A stretch of 64,000 nt of DNA, from NCBI RefSeq assembly GCF_026151205.1, contig NC_087083.1, forward strand, positions 9,483,460 through 9,547,459, in the 5' to 3' direction. The translations under genes and the position numbers were made by a program. Position 1 is the first letter of the stretch; every line of letters begins with the position of its first letter. Below are positions 23,765 through 35,300 of the stretch, in pieces. The notes beneath the pieces are model-generated. The model ran no database searches. It saw only the letters and a list, made by a program, of their open reading frames with translations, and had not been told where the DNA came from. The stretch comes from Bolinopsis microptera (lineage: Eukaryota > Ctenophora > Tentaculata > Lobata > Bolinopsidae).

Positions 23765-25560
23765 AGCGTCAATAAAATGCATGATATGAGCTAGGAAATC
23801 CTGTCAGTAACTAAAAGTTACTAAGTACCTGATTTAACTGAGTTCCTTTTTCTGTATTCGATTCAGTGAAAAGCAGAATATTAGATCGAAATGAAATAAG
23901 TAATTTTAACAACAGCGCATAATCAGGGGGGGGGGGATACGCCCATAATCAAATTCCTCTGTAGTAGTATAGTGAGACAGTGTAACTCGATATGCTATTG
24001 TTAAATCACAATTTCGAGGGATCATGAGCAAAAACTAAAATCGCGATTCCGAAAAATTCAAAATTCAAACTTAAATGTGCGTATAGTATTTCGCTAGAAT
24101 TTTCCGAAGAATTATGAACAGATTGCATTTTTACGGTTACGTGAGCAGTATAATTAAAATCAGTCAGTTGGCTATATATTGATTATACTTTTATATTGAC
24201 AGAATGACAAGTTTAACCATAATGAAAAGCAATAACACAACTACATGTTTGCTAGCAGTTTGCTCTTTAACCTTTTAACTACTGCAAACTACCAACGCGT
24301 ATATACGTAACTACAAACGTAAAACAATAAACAAGTTGTATAGTATAACTCCTAAACTCACATAAGCTCTGCATATATTACACTCGGTGGACGCTAAAAG
24401 TAAATTACTCACTGATGATGTAATAATGCAGATAATGCTATCTGATTTCAGTTCAATGTCGTGAATAAAAATGCAGATGAGAAGTAGGACTGCTAATGCG
24501 ACAGAGTTAAGGAGTATTTTTATTTTTGGGTTAAAACGTTATATTTCTAAAAAAAGTTTCTAAAACGATGAGCAAGTGAAAAAGTAAGCAGTTACTGTTA
24601 GCAGTTTACTCTAAAAAAAATGTTTTTTATCATATCGCCCGGGTTATGAAAGTATGACCAAAATTTAAAATGTAAATCCAAAATGAAAAAGAACAACTGG
24701 CCTGCTCTTTAACTGCAAATGCAAAACAAGATACTGAACAGTGAACACTCATAATTACAAATTTGAAATTACACTCCGCGGTATATCATGCTGGTGACGT
24801 AATGTTACAATGTAATGCTATCTTATATCGGTACAATGTTGAGGATCATATTTTCACATTGCATTACATACGTACCGTGAGCAGATGATTTCATTCGAAG
24901 CTCGTCATTGCAAGCTTTTAGGACTTTATAGTTTAACTTACTATCTAGAAGAAATCATGATTACCTATGTCTGTAAGTGTAATATCGAAACTGTACAACT
25001 TTCGGGTTTTGTGGTACAAGTTTATAAATGTAACGGTTATGTTTTCGGGTTTTGAATTTACCCGTTTCAAGAATTTATCAACGTGGACGAAATGTAAGTT
25101 TGATAACCTCCGAGTAAGCCGTAAGTAAATAAAAGTATAATAAAATTAAATTATATCATAACAACCTTAATCAACTAGTAACCAAGCTAACACAGAGGTT
25201 TCAAACAAATATGGATCTAATATAATGCTTACTCTCTCACTGAATCATTTGCGACCATCAAGAAACTGTGTAGATTTGGTTTACTATTTACTTATTTTCG
25301 TGTACCCTCCTCTGACAAAAGTGATCTTTCAAAACATGATTCTTTACAATAAGAGGACACTGATGACAAAGTTGTAATTTCCTGTCATCTTGAATTTTTA
25401 ATAATCAGGGCGGAGAAGAAGAAATCTTAATCGTTGATATTTAACCCTAGGTATTGCAATAGATGGATTTGGGTTTTGGTAATTAAAGTAGCGCGCTATT
25501 TTGGGTAATTGAGAGATTGAGGTAGCACTTTACTTAGCAGGACTAGGAGGTTATCTTGGA
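23765..25560. other. Intergenic, no gene seen
   Basis: AT-rich region upstream of the 7TM gene start on the minus strand. A diverged duplication of short AT-rich segments (about 24200-24450 against 24720-24880) is visible. No promoter motif can be assigned. Confidence 0.35.
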
Positions 25561-25561
25561 T

Positions 25562-25999
25562 AACAAGAAATGCGGCCGCTTTTCTTTTGTGGATGGCCGC
25601 TCAATTTCCCGATCCGTGATGGCGTATTTATCATATTCCATACAACCTGGGGACGGCCCAGTCTTTACTGTTTATATAAACATGCAAATATGGCGAAGTG
25701 ACATGCCGACTGCCGAGCGCCGCCCAGTTAATATAATTCTATATTGAATTTGAAAATCGTGTATACTTCTATGTAACCATATGTTTATTGTTTATGCAAC
25801 CTGACACGGATCTGTGCAAAATAGTAATACTAACTCAAAATAATTATAATATGCTATCAATTAGTGCCTAGTGGGATACGTACATGATGAAATTAATAAT
25901 GTACTTGGTTGGTTCAGCGCCGCGCGCCAACAATTATATAATTCAGATTATCACGCAAAATAACTTTGCGCAGGTAGTCACGTGGGCGATAACAGTGCT

Positions 26000-26030
<31 letters not shown>

Positions 26031-26132
26031 TCGGTCGCAAAGCTACCATATACAAAAAAAACCTCGATCGCTAACCCTTGTCCTTGACTCTTTTGTGCCT
26101 TCGGCACGAGTCATGGATCGGGAAAAAATATG
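25562..26132. repeat. Dispersed repeat with GCGGCCGC start, copy 1
   Basis: Begins AACAAGAAATGCGGCCGC and ends GAGTCATGGATCGGGAAAAA. A second copy at 49957-50317 shares both ends and most of the interior, including TTTCCCGATCCGTGATGGCG and GTGCCTTCGGCAC. This copy has extra sequence including a CACG tetramer run (about 26000-26030). No coding capacity or tRNA-like promoter boxes recognised. Confidence 0.75.
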
Positions 26133-27236
26133 GTTAACTGTGGATGTTAAGTTATGAGGGTTGCTTGCGGAGTATGACGAGTCTTTAACTCGAAGGTAAA
26201 ACACCGTTACAGGACCCAATACCGTACACTTGCTAACTTATTAGGGCCGCCATGTATTAGAGCCGTCAGATTAAAGTAGGTATCTTAAATTATTACGGGC
26301 TCATATAGAATATAGACTTGTGAAACTTGCAACCTATCTAAATGATGAAGTAAACCTCCAGATAATGTTCCAGTCTAGTGAGTTTGTTATATTAACCCCT
26401 AGTTATAACCACTTCAACTAAATATGTAACCAACTCCACAGCTGCAACTATAAGCTGTATGCGTGTGAAATTTTAAATTTTCAGCAGCACTGACGCCTGA
26501 ATTATCCAATCTCGAATCTTATCAGGATTGCGTAAATCAATTAGTTGTCACTCTAACGCGGGTCCCCTGACAGATGGTCGGAGGGGTGAAGACTCCTCAC
26601 ACCGCCCACGTGCAAGTCACCTCACTCCATTAACCAGTCAGGGGCCACCTGTCCCCGTAGTGGGCCCGTCAGAGCGTTAAATTATGGGGTCTTGTTAGAT
26701 AACGGTTTTGTTCGGAGTTGTTGCTCGTCTAGTGAGAACACACATTTCGTGTGTTTATTTTTGGCAGGTAATATTTCACTGCATAGTTGCTATATAGTTA
26801 CCACCTAGTTACCAATTGTTACCAGGGTGCCAGTTGTGTTTATTGTCAAGGTTTTTTAAACTTTCACTGTCCATAGCTTGATTTGTTATTTTTCATGTGT
26901 AACAATTTAAACCAGATGGCTTCAGTAATATTTATGTTTTTCTTTGTTAGATATGAGCTCTCGTAGTAAAGTGTTGAGTTCACATATTCACGTTTGAAGT
27001 GTATTTTGCTATGATGTTGATTCTCCTCATGGTGAGCGGATATTTACTGATTTATAGCTACACGTTCTATCAATATTCAATTATTGTATTCATGATGAAA
27101 GATCTGAAAATTGTAATTTTGAAAATATACTACGTCTCGATTTGATTTCAAATTAGTTTTGCTTCATTAAAAATAACTACTCACTTAAATAATAACTCAC
27201 GTTAAATCTAATTAATCGCACAAACCATATTATTAT
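26133..27236. other. Non-coding stretch
   Basis: No supported exon. A CACGTG E-box in CGCCCACGTGCAAG lies at about 26603. It may contain the undetected first exon of the cysteine-rich gene downstream. Confidence 0.35.
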
Positions 27237-28500
27237 AAACATACCCAGGTACTACAAGTACTACCTAATTATAAACATACCCAGGTACTAACTACTACTA
27301 CCTAATTATAAACATACACAGGTACTACAAGTACCACCTAATTATAAACATACCCAGGACCCAGGTACTACAAGTACTACCTAGTTATGAACATACCCAG
27401 GTACTACAAGTACTACCTAATTATAAACATACCCAGGTACTACAAGTACTACCTAATTATAAACATACCCAGGTACTACAAGTACAACCTAATTATAAAC
27501 ATACCCAGGTACTACAAGTACAACCTAATTATAAACATACCCAGGTACTACAAGTACTACCTAATTATAAACATACCCAGGTACTACAAGTACAACCTAA
27601 TTATAAACATACCCAGGTACTACAAGTACTACCTAATTATAAACATACCCAGGTACTACAAGTACTACCTAATTATAAACATACCCAGGTACTACAAGTA
27701 CTACCTAATTATAAACATACCCAGGTACTACAAGTACAACCTAATTATAAACATACCCAGGTACTACAAGTACTACCTAATTATAAACATACCCAGGTAC
27801 TACAAATACTACTTAATTATAAACATACCCAGGTACTACAAGTACTACCTAATTATAAACATACCCAGGTACTACAAGTACTACCTAATTATAAACATAC
27901 CCAGGTACTTTTTTTTTTTTTTTATTTCAAAATTCAAATAAACTTTACATCAATGTATTACAGTTATATTCAATAAAAAGACCACAATATCTCCTGTGAA
28001 GCAAAAACATGGAAAAAGAGAGCTAGAAAAATATTCATGATACTCAACACTACCAGACTCAGCTGGAGTGAGAAACAAATTGTAAAAACATCAACGTAAA
28101 ATTTATTTCGGCTGAACCAAAACACGGTGGTAAGACCATAATAACATTGGTGCCGACCCTACATAAAATCATTAATAAATAATCAAGAGAACAAATTTAA
28201 ATGTATACGATACCTTCTTGCTACTACTCCACAAACTTACACGACATAACAACAAAATAAAATAATTAAATAATATTATAATAAAACAATCTACAATCTA
28301 GCCACTCACGTACTGCGTGACGCGCTTGTTTCGGGTTGTACTACAAGTACAACCTAATTATAAACATACCCAGGTACTACAAGTACTACCTAATTATAAA
28401 CATACCCAGGTACTACAAGTACTACCTAATTATAAACATACCCAGGTACTACAAATACTACCTAATTATAAACATACCCAGGTACTACAAGTACCACCTA
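27237..28500. repeat. 36-bp minisatellite, split by an insertion
   Basis: About 19 units plus about 5 more after 28329 read CCTAATTATAAACATACCCA then GGTACTACAAGTACTA. The array is split by the retro-inserted segment at 27909-28328. It ends about 10 bp before the acceptor of the first visible exon of the cysteine-rich gene. The 36-bp period keeps frames open. Confidence 0.92.
27909..28328 (-). mobile_element. Retro-inserted sequence with poly-A tail
   Basis: Reading the minus strand, about 410 bp ends in GAAATAAA followed by a run of A (seen as poly-T at 27909). It interrupts the 36-bp array, with GTACT present at both edges as a possible short target duplication. This is the signature of L1-like retroposition of an RNA (SINE, LINE 3' end or processed transcript). 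No protein similarity was recognised. Confidence 0.65.
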
Positions 28501-28506
28501 CAACAG

Positions 28507-29431
28507 GGGAAAATGTGTGTCCTTCTTGTAATAACTGGAAGGGTGAATTGTCAGAGATCTGTATCAAGGTCACAGAGGGTGGTCAAGGAAACACTTATGA
28601 TAGTTACTGTGCTGCGTTCTTCAAGTTGTGCAGTGATGGTGTCGTCACCAATTTGAGCAAAGATATTAAGTAAGAATGATGTGCTATACAATGATTTTAC
28701 ATTTTTTCTGGTTAACTAATTTTTCATAAAAAGGTTGATAGTTAAAATTATACTTTATTAACGGCAATTATTTCGGATCTTTCCTCATTCTGCAACAGCA
28801 AAATCTTTTATTATCAAAGTGATAACAATTTAAGATTAACTGAATGTCCTCAACAGCGATATTGAGATCGAGTTCCTCTTCGAAAACCTTGGCTATGCGA
28901 TAACCAGTGGACCATGTGCTGAAGCGGAACGAGTCTGTCCGGATAGTTGTGAACATATCGGAGATGGTGTGTGCCAGTGTGCGGAACTGATCACAGGAGC
29001 TACCTTTCCAGGTTACCACATAGTTACCAATAGTTACCAATAGTTATTAGTTACCAATAGTTACCAATAGTTACCAATAGTTACCACTAGTTACCAATAG
29101 TTACCACATAGTTACCACATAGTTACCAATAGTTACCAATAGTTATTAGTTACCAATAGTTACCACATCTAATACTATATCGGAGATAAAGGGAGTGTTG
29201 TGCCAGTGTGAACTGATCACAGGAGCTACCTTTCCAGATTCCAAAATAAACGAAATTGTATTTAATAATATAACGAACATAATCGTTTCAGTTGTTCTTA
29301 TGCGAAGAAGCTATGTGACGAAGGCTCTATCGACTTCAAGGGATTTTTGAAGGACGATTTGATGAAGATGTCAGACAGTGAATTTAGCGACAAAATACGC
29401 GATTTCGTATCTTGGAAGGGGAAATGTCAAC
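28507..29431 (+). CDS. Cysteine-rich protein, three exons (partial)
   Basis: Exon a (28507-28669) follows CCTACAACAG and encodes ENVCPSCNNWKGELSEIC then a segment with YCAAFFKLC, ending at GTAAGA. Exon b (28857-29011) follows CTCAACAG and encodes DIEIEFLFENLGYAITSG then CAEAERVCPDSCEHI and GVCQCAEL, ending at GTTACC. Exon c (29292-29431) follows CGTTTCAG and encodes CSYAKKLCDEGSIDFKGFLK and DFVSWKGKCQ, ending at GTAAGT. Junction a-b is in phase; b-c is off by one base, so an exon is missing, a splice site is misjudged or there is an indel. Even cysteine spacing suggests a secreted, disulfide-bonded protein. I do not recognise the family, and no signal-peptide exon was found. Confidence 0.6.
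29012..29167. repeat. GTTACCACATA/GTTACCAATA array starting at a 5' splice site
   Basis: Units of 11 bp or so (TTACCACATAG, TTACCAATAG) begin exactly at the GTTACC donor of exon b, so the donor sequence is itself the first unit. Downstream, 29187-29238 repeats the end of exon b (GAACTGATCACAGGAGCTAC) as a broken partial copy. Confidence 0.85.
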
Positions 29432-29481
29432 GTAAGTCAAACCTAGAGTTACCTGGTCCATCATTTTCAAAACTCCTGTTA

Positions 29482-29665
29482 CTATTTACCACATAGTTAC
29501 CACATAGTTACCACATAATTACCACATAGTTACCACATAGCTACCACATAGCTACCACATAGCTACCACATAGTTACCACATAGTTACCACATAGTTACC
29601 ACATAGTTACCACATAGTTACCACATAATTACCACCTAGTTACCATCTAGTTACCACCTAGTTGT
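29482..29665. repeat. TTACCACATAG array in the next intron
   Basis: About 16 copies of an 11-bp unit, the same unit as at 29012, in the intron after exon c. Variants are CTACCACATAG and TTACCACCTAG. Confidence 0.9.
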
Positions 29666-30751
29666 CAGGCCGGGTGACAAGTAGGAAGGTCAGTCAGGTT
29701 TTTCAAAACTAATATTCATACTTTCAAAACTCCTGTTTTATTTTTAAAGATTGAGCAATGGTTTCTTGAATTCAATAAACTCTGTAGTTTTTCAATTTTA
29801 AAGTGAGACAGGTGTTTTTTAACTCTCTAATGAGATTTTGTTCTTTAGTCCTGTGGCCATATATTGAATTTTGTAGAGACATTTTATTGAATTTCTGGGA
29901 ACAAATTCAATAAAATCGTCGATTCGTAATACAATTACAAAATCAGATTTTTTAGTTACCATTGAATTAATCATTTCTACTTAGTAGTTATTACACTATT
30001 TTTAATTTAATTTTGTTTTATACTTGAATTAGAGCCGACGGTGAATGGAGGTAGGTTGCCGAATGACATTAAATCAGGTTAAGTTGGGCGATATGGATAA
30101 AACTTACCTATTATTCTTCACAGAAATTAAGAAGCTTCAAGCTTAAAACCAAAAAAAGCCAGTGTCAGTTCACAGTTGAGCGGGTTGACGTACAATAAGT
30201 TCACAGGGGAGTGTTACAGTCAGATGGTTCGATCTCTGAACTATATCAGCATATCCTGTTGCTCTGTTGGAATTAAAAGTCCCATATTACAAATTGACAG
30301 ACTGTAAAACTTGATTTCTAAATTTTGATCTACAAATTATATTTTTGAAAATTGAAATCGAACTCAAACTTTAAGTTGAACGAGAGGAATTGATTTGACG
30401 CTCTTTGTTGAAAATAGCTATATATGTTCAAAAATAGCTAAATTTATTATAAAATTACCTAAATATGTTTCAATTTCAGGACGACATGCTGACAATATTA
30501 ATATGCTTCTCTTGATCAGACTTGGAGGAAGAACACAAATTTATACTTTTAATTCATTAACTCATAAACTGTTAAAACTTAAAAGTACAGGATGCGTTAT
30601 TTGGTACAACATTTTTCGCTCGATCATAGGTTATTTGTATTTAATAGATATTCTAATATTTGAAATTGATAAAAAGGTGAATCACGACTAATTAATTTCA
30701 TGAATCATGGCGTAGTGTAACTGTAGGTAACATTTCGTTCTAGGAATTCGT
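29666..30751. other. Intronic or intergenic AT-rich DNA
   Basis: Apart from the possible microexon, I see no supported exon. The open frame at 30395-30691 lacks splice support and domain features. Confidence 0.35.
30034..30051 (+). CDS. Possible 18-nt microexon of the cysteine-rich gene
   Basis: AGCCGACGGTGAATGGAG lies between CTTGAATTAG and GTAGGT. It is phase 1 on both sides, matching the phase 1 end of exon c, and would add about six residues (PTVNG). Such a short match can arise by chance. Confidence 0.2.
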
Positions 30752-31150
30752 TTGAGCGTGCTAAATCACTTTACACTCGATCTTCGAGATGTTTCTAAAA
30801 GGGCGCCCGACACTCCGACAGGTGAAATCAACTTGAACCGATGTATTTTCGGACGTTAAATATATGATCCCCTGGCAATGTGGCAATATATTGGCGAAAA
30901 ACTATCTCGATCACGTGATATGACCGTACATATAAGGAAGTTGGTCTAATTTCTCGTTAGGGTGAGGGTTTCATCATATGCTTTTGTTAGGGATTGATTT
31001 AGGGTTAGGGTTGAGATCAGAATTCAGATTAAAGCGTTAGGGTTTCGAAAAGTCGTTCAGAGCCAGCTAGAGAACGGGTTGAAAAATTCACGTGAAAATC
31101 GAGTGTAGAGTGATTAGCCATCATCCGGAATTCGATCTAAAATTGTTTAG
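30752..31150. repeat. Dispersed repeat, copy 2 (partner at 12208)
   Basis: Shares CTAAATCACTTTACA, GTATTTTCGGACGTTA and TCTCGATCACGTGATATGAC with the first copy, in the same orientation. This copy has several added TTAGGGTT-like segments. Confidence 0.75.
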
Positions 31151-31620
31151 TACCAGATAATATTCAGTTATGCAAATTGAGATCAAACAAATTAAGGTTA
31201 AAATATGTGATTTTGAGGAACACAATAAAATTTCATTTTGTTTTAAATAAAACACAATAATTTTATAATTTCTACACAATTTAGGAAATTATAAGGAAAT
31301 TCTATTATAGTATTATTACTGTTTTCCCACTCCACCTTCTACAACGCAACAATTTCCCCTTCCAAATCGGAGGTAAAATTCCTAATTACTCGTCATTCTC
31401 CAGTTGCAACTAAATAACTTCCTGCCATCCATCATATTTAAAATACACAATATCTCCAACGTAAATATTTGGTGCAAAGCCAAAAGCTGATCTTAGGACG
31501 AAAATAAGTTACCGTTTCATCATTTTTTACGCTAAATCTGTTATTTCAAAAACCTCTTTATGAAGGGGGATTACTGTATTTCAATAAATAAAAGAGCTCG
31601 TCAAATATCAATAACTGATC
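31151..31620. other. AT-rich spacer
   Basis: No gene or repeat recognised between the dispersed repeat and the large inverted-repeat element. Confidence 0.4.
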
Positions 31621-31659
31621 CAGGGCAAGTTTCCATAACTAATTTTTTGTGATCAGCGG

Positions 31660-32520
31660 TAATAACCGCTTTTTTTACGCTAAAAAAGCGCTTATTGATA
31701 AAACCCACCGTTATTTGGCGATTATAAAGCGATTATAAACGGTCCCGTTAATAAACGGTTAAAAACGATTATAATCGCTTTTTCCATAAAATATTTTTGC
31801 AAAAGCGATTATTAGCGCTTTAAAAGCGATAATAAATCGCGAATTAAAATTATTAGTGATAAAAAAACGCTTTTATTTTAGGGTTGTCGATTATTATCGC
31901 TCCGTAAGCGCTTTTCAAAAAAACGCTTATAAACCGTTTTTTGGACCGTTTTTAAAACGCTTTTAATCGACTATAAGCGATTATATTCACTAGGGAAAGT
32001 TCCAAATTAAAAAGCGCCTACTAATCGTTAAAAAAACGCTTTTTTATTTTAAGTTAATAAGCGGTTTAAATCGATTATAAAACGATTATAAGCGACAATA
32101 AGCGATTTTTTGAAATCTGCTAAAAAGCGATATTTTCACTATGATCAGCGCTTATAACCGCTTTTCTTGAAATTTTCCTACTGAAAAGCGTTTATAAGCG
32201 CTTATTTATTTGCTGTCTATAAGCGATTATAAACGATTATAAGCGCTTTTTTACGTATTTGAAACGAGGAAAAAATTGTCAGGTACGAGATATTATAAGC
32301 GATTATAAGTGATTATAAAGTATCGTAAATGTTATTGTCTTCAATTGTCGCTTATAAGCGATTATAAACGATGAAAAGCGCTTTTTGACGCATTTTAAAA
32401 CTATGATCAAAATATGTTTTGATTTGATTTATTTGGGGTATGTAAGCGATTATGTAAGCGGGGTATATAAGCGATTATAAACGATTATAAGCGCTTAATT
32501 CTTTACGTATTTGGAACGAG
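31660..32520. repeat. AAGCGATTATAAGCG-type self-complementary repeat arm (left)
   Basis: Dozens of degenerate copies of TATAAGCG, CGATTATAA and GCGCTTATA occur in both orientations. Neighbouring motifs can pair with each other, so one arm alone can fold. The right arm (about 40770-41640) is the inverted copy. Confidence 0.85.
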
Positions 32521-32550
32521 GACACAATTAACAACAAAAATTACGCGATA

Positions 32551-34265
32551 GCCGGAGGTCCCCAGGTAACGTCTCCGTCTCCGTCTCCGTCTCCGTCTCC
32601 GTCTCCGTCTCCGTCTCCGTCTCCGTCTCCGTCTCCTTCTCCTTCTCCTTCTCCTTTTCCTTTTTGAATTCGATTTTTTAGGGCTAGGGCTCGGGTTAGG
32701 GTTGTGGTAAGGGTATCGGATAGCTTCGGGGTTATATATTATGGTCGTTAGGGTTGGGATTACGCAGGAGGAGCAAAGTGCAAAGAAACTGCCACAAACT
32801 GCTACAAACTGCTACTAACTGCTACAAACTGGCACTAACTGCCACAAACTGGCACTAACTGCTACAAACGGGCACTGACTGCTACAAACGGGCACTAACT
32901 GCTGCAATCGCGCCCACGCATTGCTCCTCCTGTGATTAGGGTTTATGTAAAACCGTTTTTTACGGCTGCAAAACTATAAAAAACTTGTACTCTCATTGTT
33001 GTTGATACATGTTTCGTATCCCCTTCGGCGGCGCGCGCTTCGCGCGCGAAAAGTGGCATGCAACGTATGTCAACATTGTTGTTTCATTATACCCCTGTGG
33101 AGTTTCTACGATACAATTACAGGGGGAGCTGCGATTGTGCGCGGCGCGGCCGCGGGTCAAACAACGTATGACAATAAAACCAAAGTCACATGAAATTTTT
33201 GGGCGAGCGAATTAGTAAAAGCCAGCTCGGCATTTTGCCGCAATCTACGTGGTTGCAAGAAGAATTATTTGATGCGCGGCGCAGCCCAGCAGTGCATCGC
33301 GCTACAAGTAATTGTTCTACTTTATTGTATCCCAGAGTGGTATTTGACGCACGTTACTGGGCGGCGCTCAGCCTGTCATTCCGCCGAATCTCTATTATGA
33401 ACATAATAGCCTGAGGTCCCCAGGTAAGACGCACGTTATAATTGTTTATATTAGGCGTGCAGAATTTTAACAAGAATTTCAACAAAAATTTTGCCGCGGT
33501 TAAACCACACACGATCAATTTTTCTAATTGCCAAACACCACTCTGGAATATACAATAAAGTAAAACAATTACTTGTAAAGCGATGCACTACTAGACTGAA
33601 CTGCGCCGCGCATCAAATAATTCTTCTCGCAACCACGTACAACGTAGATCGCAGCAAAATGCACTATTGGGCCTTGCCGAACTGGCTTTTACTAATTCGC
33701 TGATTTGCTGATCGCCCAAAAATTTCATGTGACTTTGGTTTTTATTGTCATACGTTGTATGACCCGCCGCGCACAGGTGCGCAGCTCCCCTGTAGGCTGT
33801 ATCGTAGAAACTCTACAGGGGTATAGTGAAACGGCGATGGGGGTTACTGGGCGGCGCTCAGCCTGTCATTCCACCGAATCTTTATTCTTTATGAAACATA
33901 ATAGCCTGGGGTCCCCAGGTAACGATGGGGGTCACGACGTGATACAAGGTTTTTATAGTTTTGCAGCCGTACAAAACGGTTTTACATAAACCCTAATCCC
34001 AACCCTAACAACCATAATATATAATCCCGAAGCTATCCGATACCCTTACCACATGACCCTAACCCGAGCCCTAAACAATCGAATAAACAAAAAAGGAAAA
34101 GGAGGAGGAGACGGAGACAGAGTCCGTCTCCGTCTTCGTCTCCGGACAGAGACGGAGACGGAGACGGAGACGGAGACGGAGACGGAGACGGAGACGGAGA
34201 CGGAGACGGAGACGGAGACGGAGACGGAGACGGAGACGGAGACGGAGACGGAGACGGAGTATCAT
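32551..34265. mobile_element. Foldback element bounded by (CTCCGT)n and (GACGGA)n
   Basis: The left half (32551-33420) and right half (33490-34265) are inverted copies: (CTCCGT)n at 32571-32640 against (GACGGA)n at 34125-34258, and the telomere-like TTAGGGTTGTGGTAAGGGTA segment, the TATGTAAAACCGTTTT segment and the ATGACAATAAAACCAAAGTC segment each recur inverted. The left arm has an extra CTGCTACAAACTGGCA-type short repeat (32790-32910). A GCCTGRGGTCCCCAGGTAA motif ends several sub-blocks. No transposase frame. Confidence 0.8.
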
Positions 34266-34505
34266 ATCAAATTGTTGTTATTCTCTAGCCGACGGCTTGC
34301 TAGTTAAATAAATCGTACGCGTAATCAGTTTTAATCCCGGCCTCACGGAAAATCCCGAAACACGCGGTATCATAAACGTATTCGTAAACGGATGAAAGGC
34401 GACCATGTTACTAGTTCTATATAGATTATAGCTATAAGTATTAGTAGAAGTGTTACTGAGAGATGTACACTTTGTGTTCATGTGTCGGCAAGAGAATAAC
34501 CTCAT

Positions 34506-35300
34506 TTGATCTCCTTTTCCTTCTCCTTGTCTCCTTGTTTCATTGTCTCCTTGTCTCCTTGTGTCCTTGTCTCCTTGTGTCCTTGTCTCCTTGTCTCCTT
34601 GTCTCCTTGTCTCCTTGTGTCCTTGTCTCCTTGTGTCCTTGTCTCCTTGTCTCCGTGTCTCCTTGTCTCATTGTGTCCTTGTGTCCTTGTGTCCTTGTGT
34701 CCTTGTGTTCTTGTGTCCTTGTGTACTTGTGTCCTTGTCTCCTTGTCTCCTTGTCTCCTTGTCTACTTGTGTACTTGCCCTTGTCTATTTCTCCTTTTCT
34801 CCTTGTCCTTGTCACCTTGTCTCCTTGTCATTGTCCTTGTTTCATAGTCTTTGTCTCCTTGTCTCCTTGTCTCATTGTCTCCTTGTCTCCTTGTCTCCTT
34901 GTCTCCTTGTCTCCTTTTCTCCTTGTCCCCTTGTCTCCTTGTCATTGTCCTTGTTTCATAGTCTTTGTCTCCGTGTCCTTGTGTCCTTGTGTCCTTGTGT
35001 CCTTGTGTCCTTGTGTCCTTGTGTCCTTGTGTCCTTGTGTCCTTGTGTCCTTGTGTCCTTGTGTCCTTGTGTCCTTGTGTCCTTGTGTCCTTGTGTCCTT
35101 GTGTCCTTGTGTCCTTGTGTCCTTGTGTCCTTGTGTCCTTGTGTCCTTGTGTCCTTGTGTCCTTGTGTCCTTGTGTCCTTGTGTCCTTGTCCTTGTCCTT
35201 GTCCTTGTCCTTCTCCTTCTCCTTCTCCTTCTCCTTCTCCTTCTCCTTCTCCTTTTCCTTCTCCTTCTCCTTCTCCTTCTCCTTCTCCTTCTCCTTCTTA
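34506..35300. repeat. TCCTTGTG/TCCTTGTC octamer array running into (CCTTCT)n
   Basis: The first part (34506-34964) mixes CTCCTTGT and GTCCTTGT octamers with irregular variants. 34975-35185 is a pure run of about 27 TCCTTGTG units. It then shortens to CCTTGT and finally CCTTCT hexamers to 35300. The gradient from 8-mer to 6-mer shows successive expansion of ever simpler units. Open frames here are artefacts. Confidence 0.92.

Noticed and set aside
33496-33989. Open frames in the foldback centre
   Set aside because: They overlap the inverted arms, occur in several frames and show no domain.
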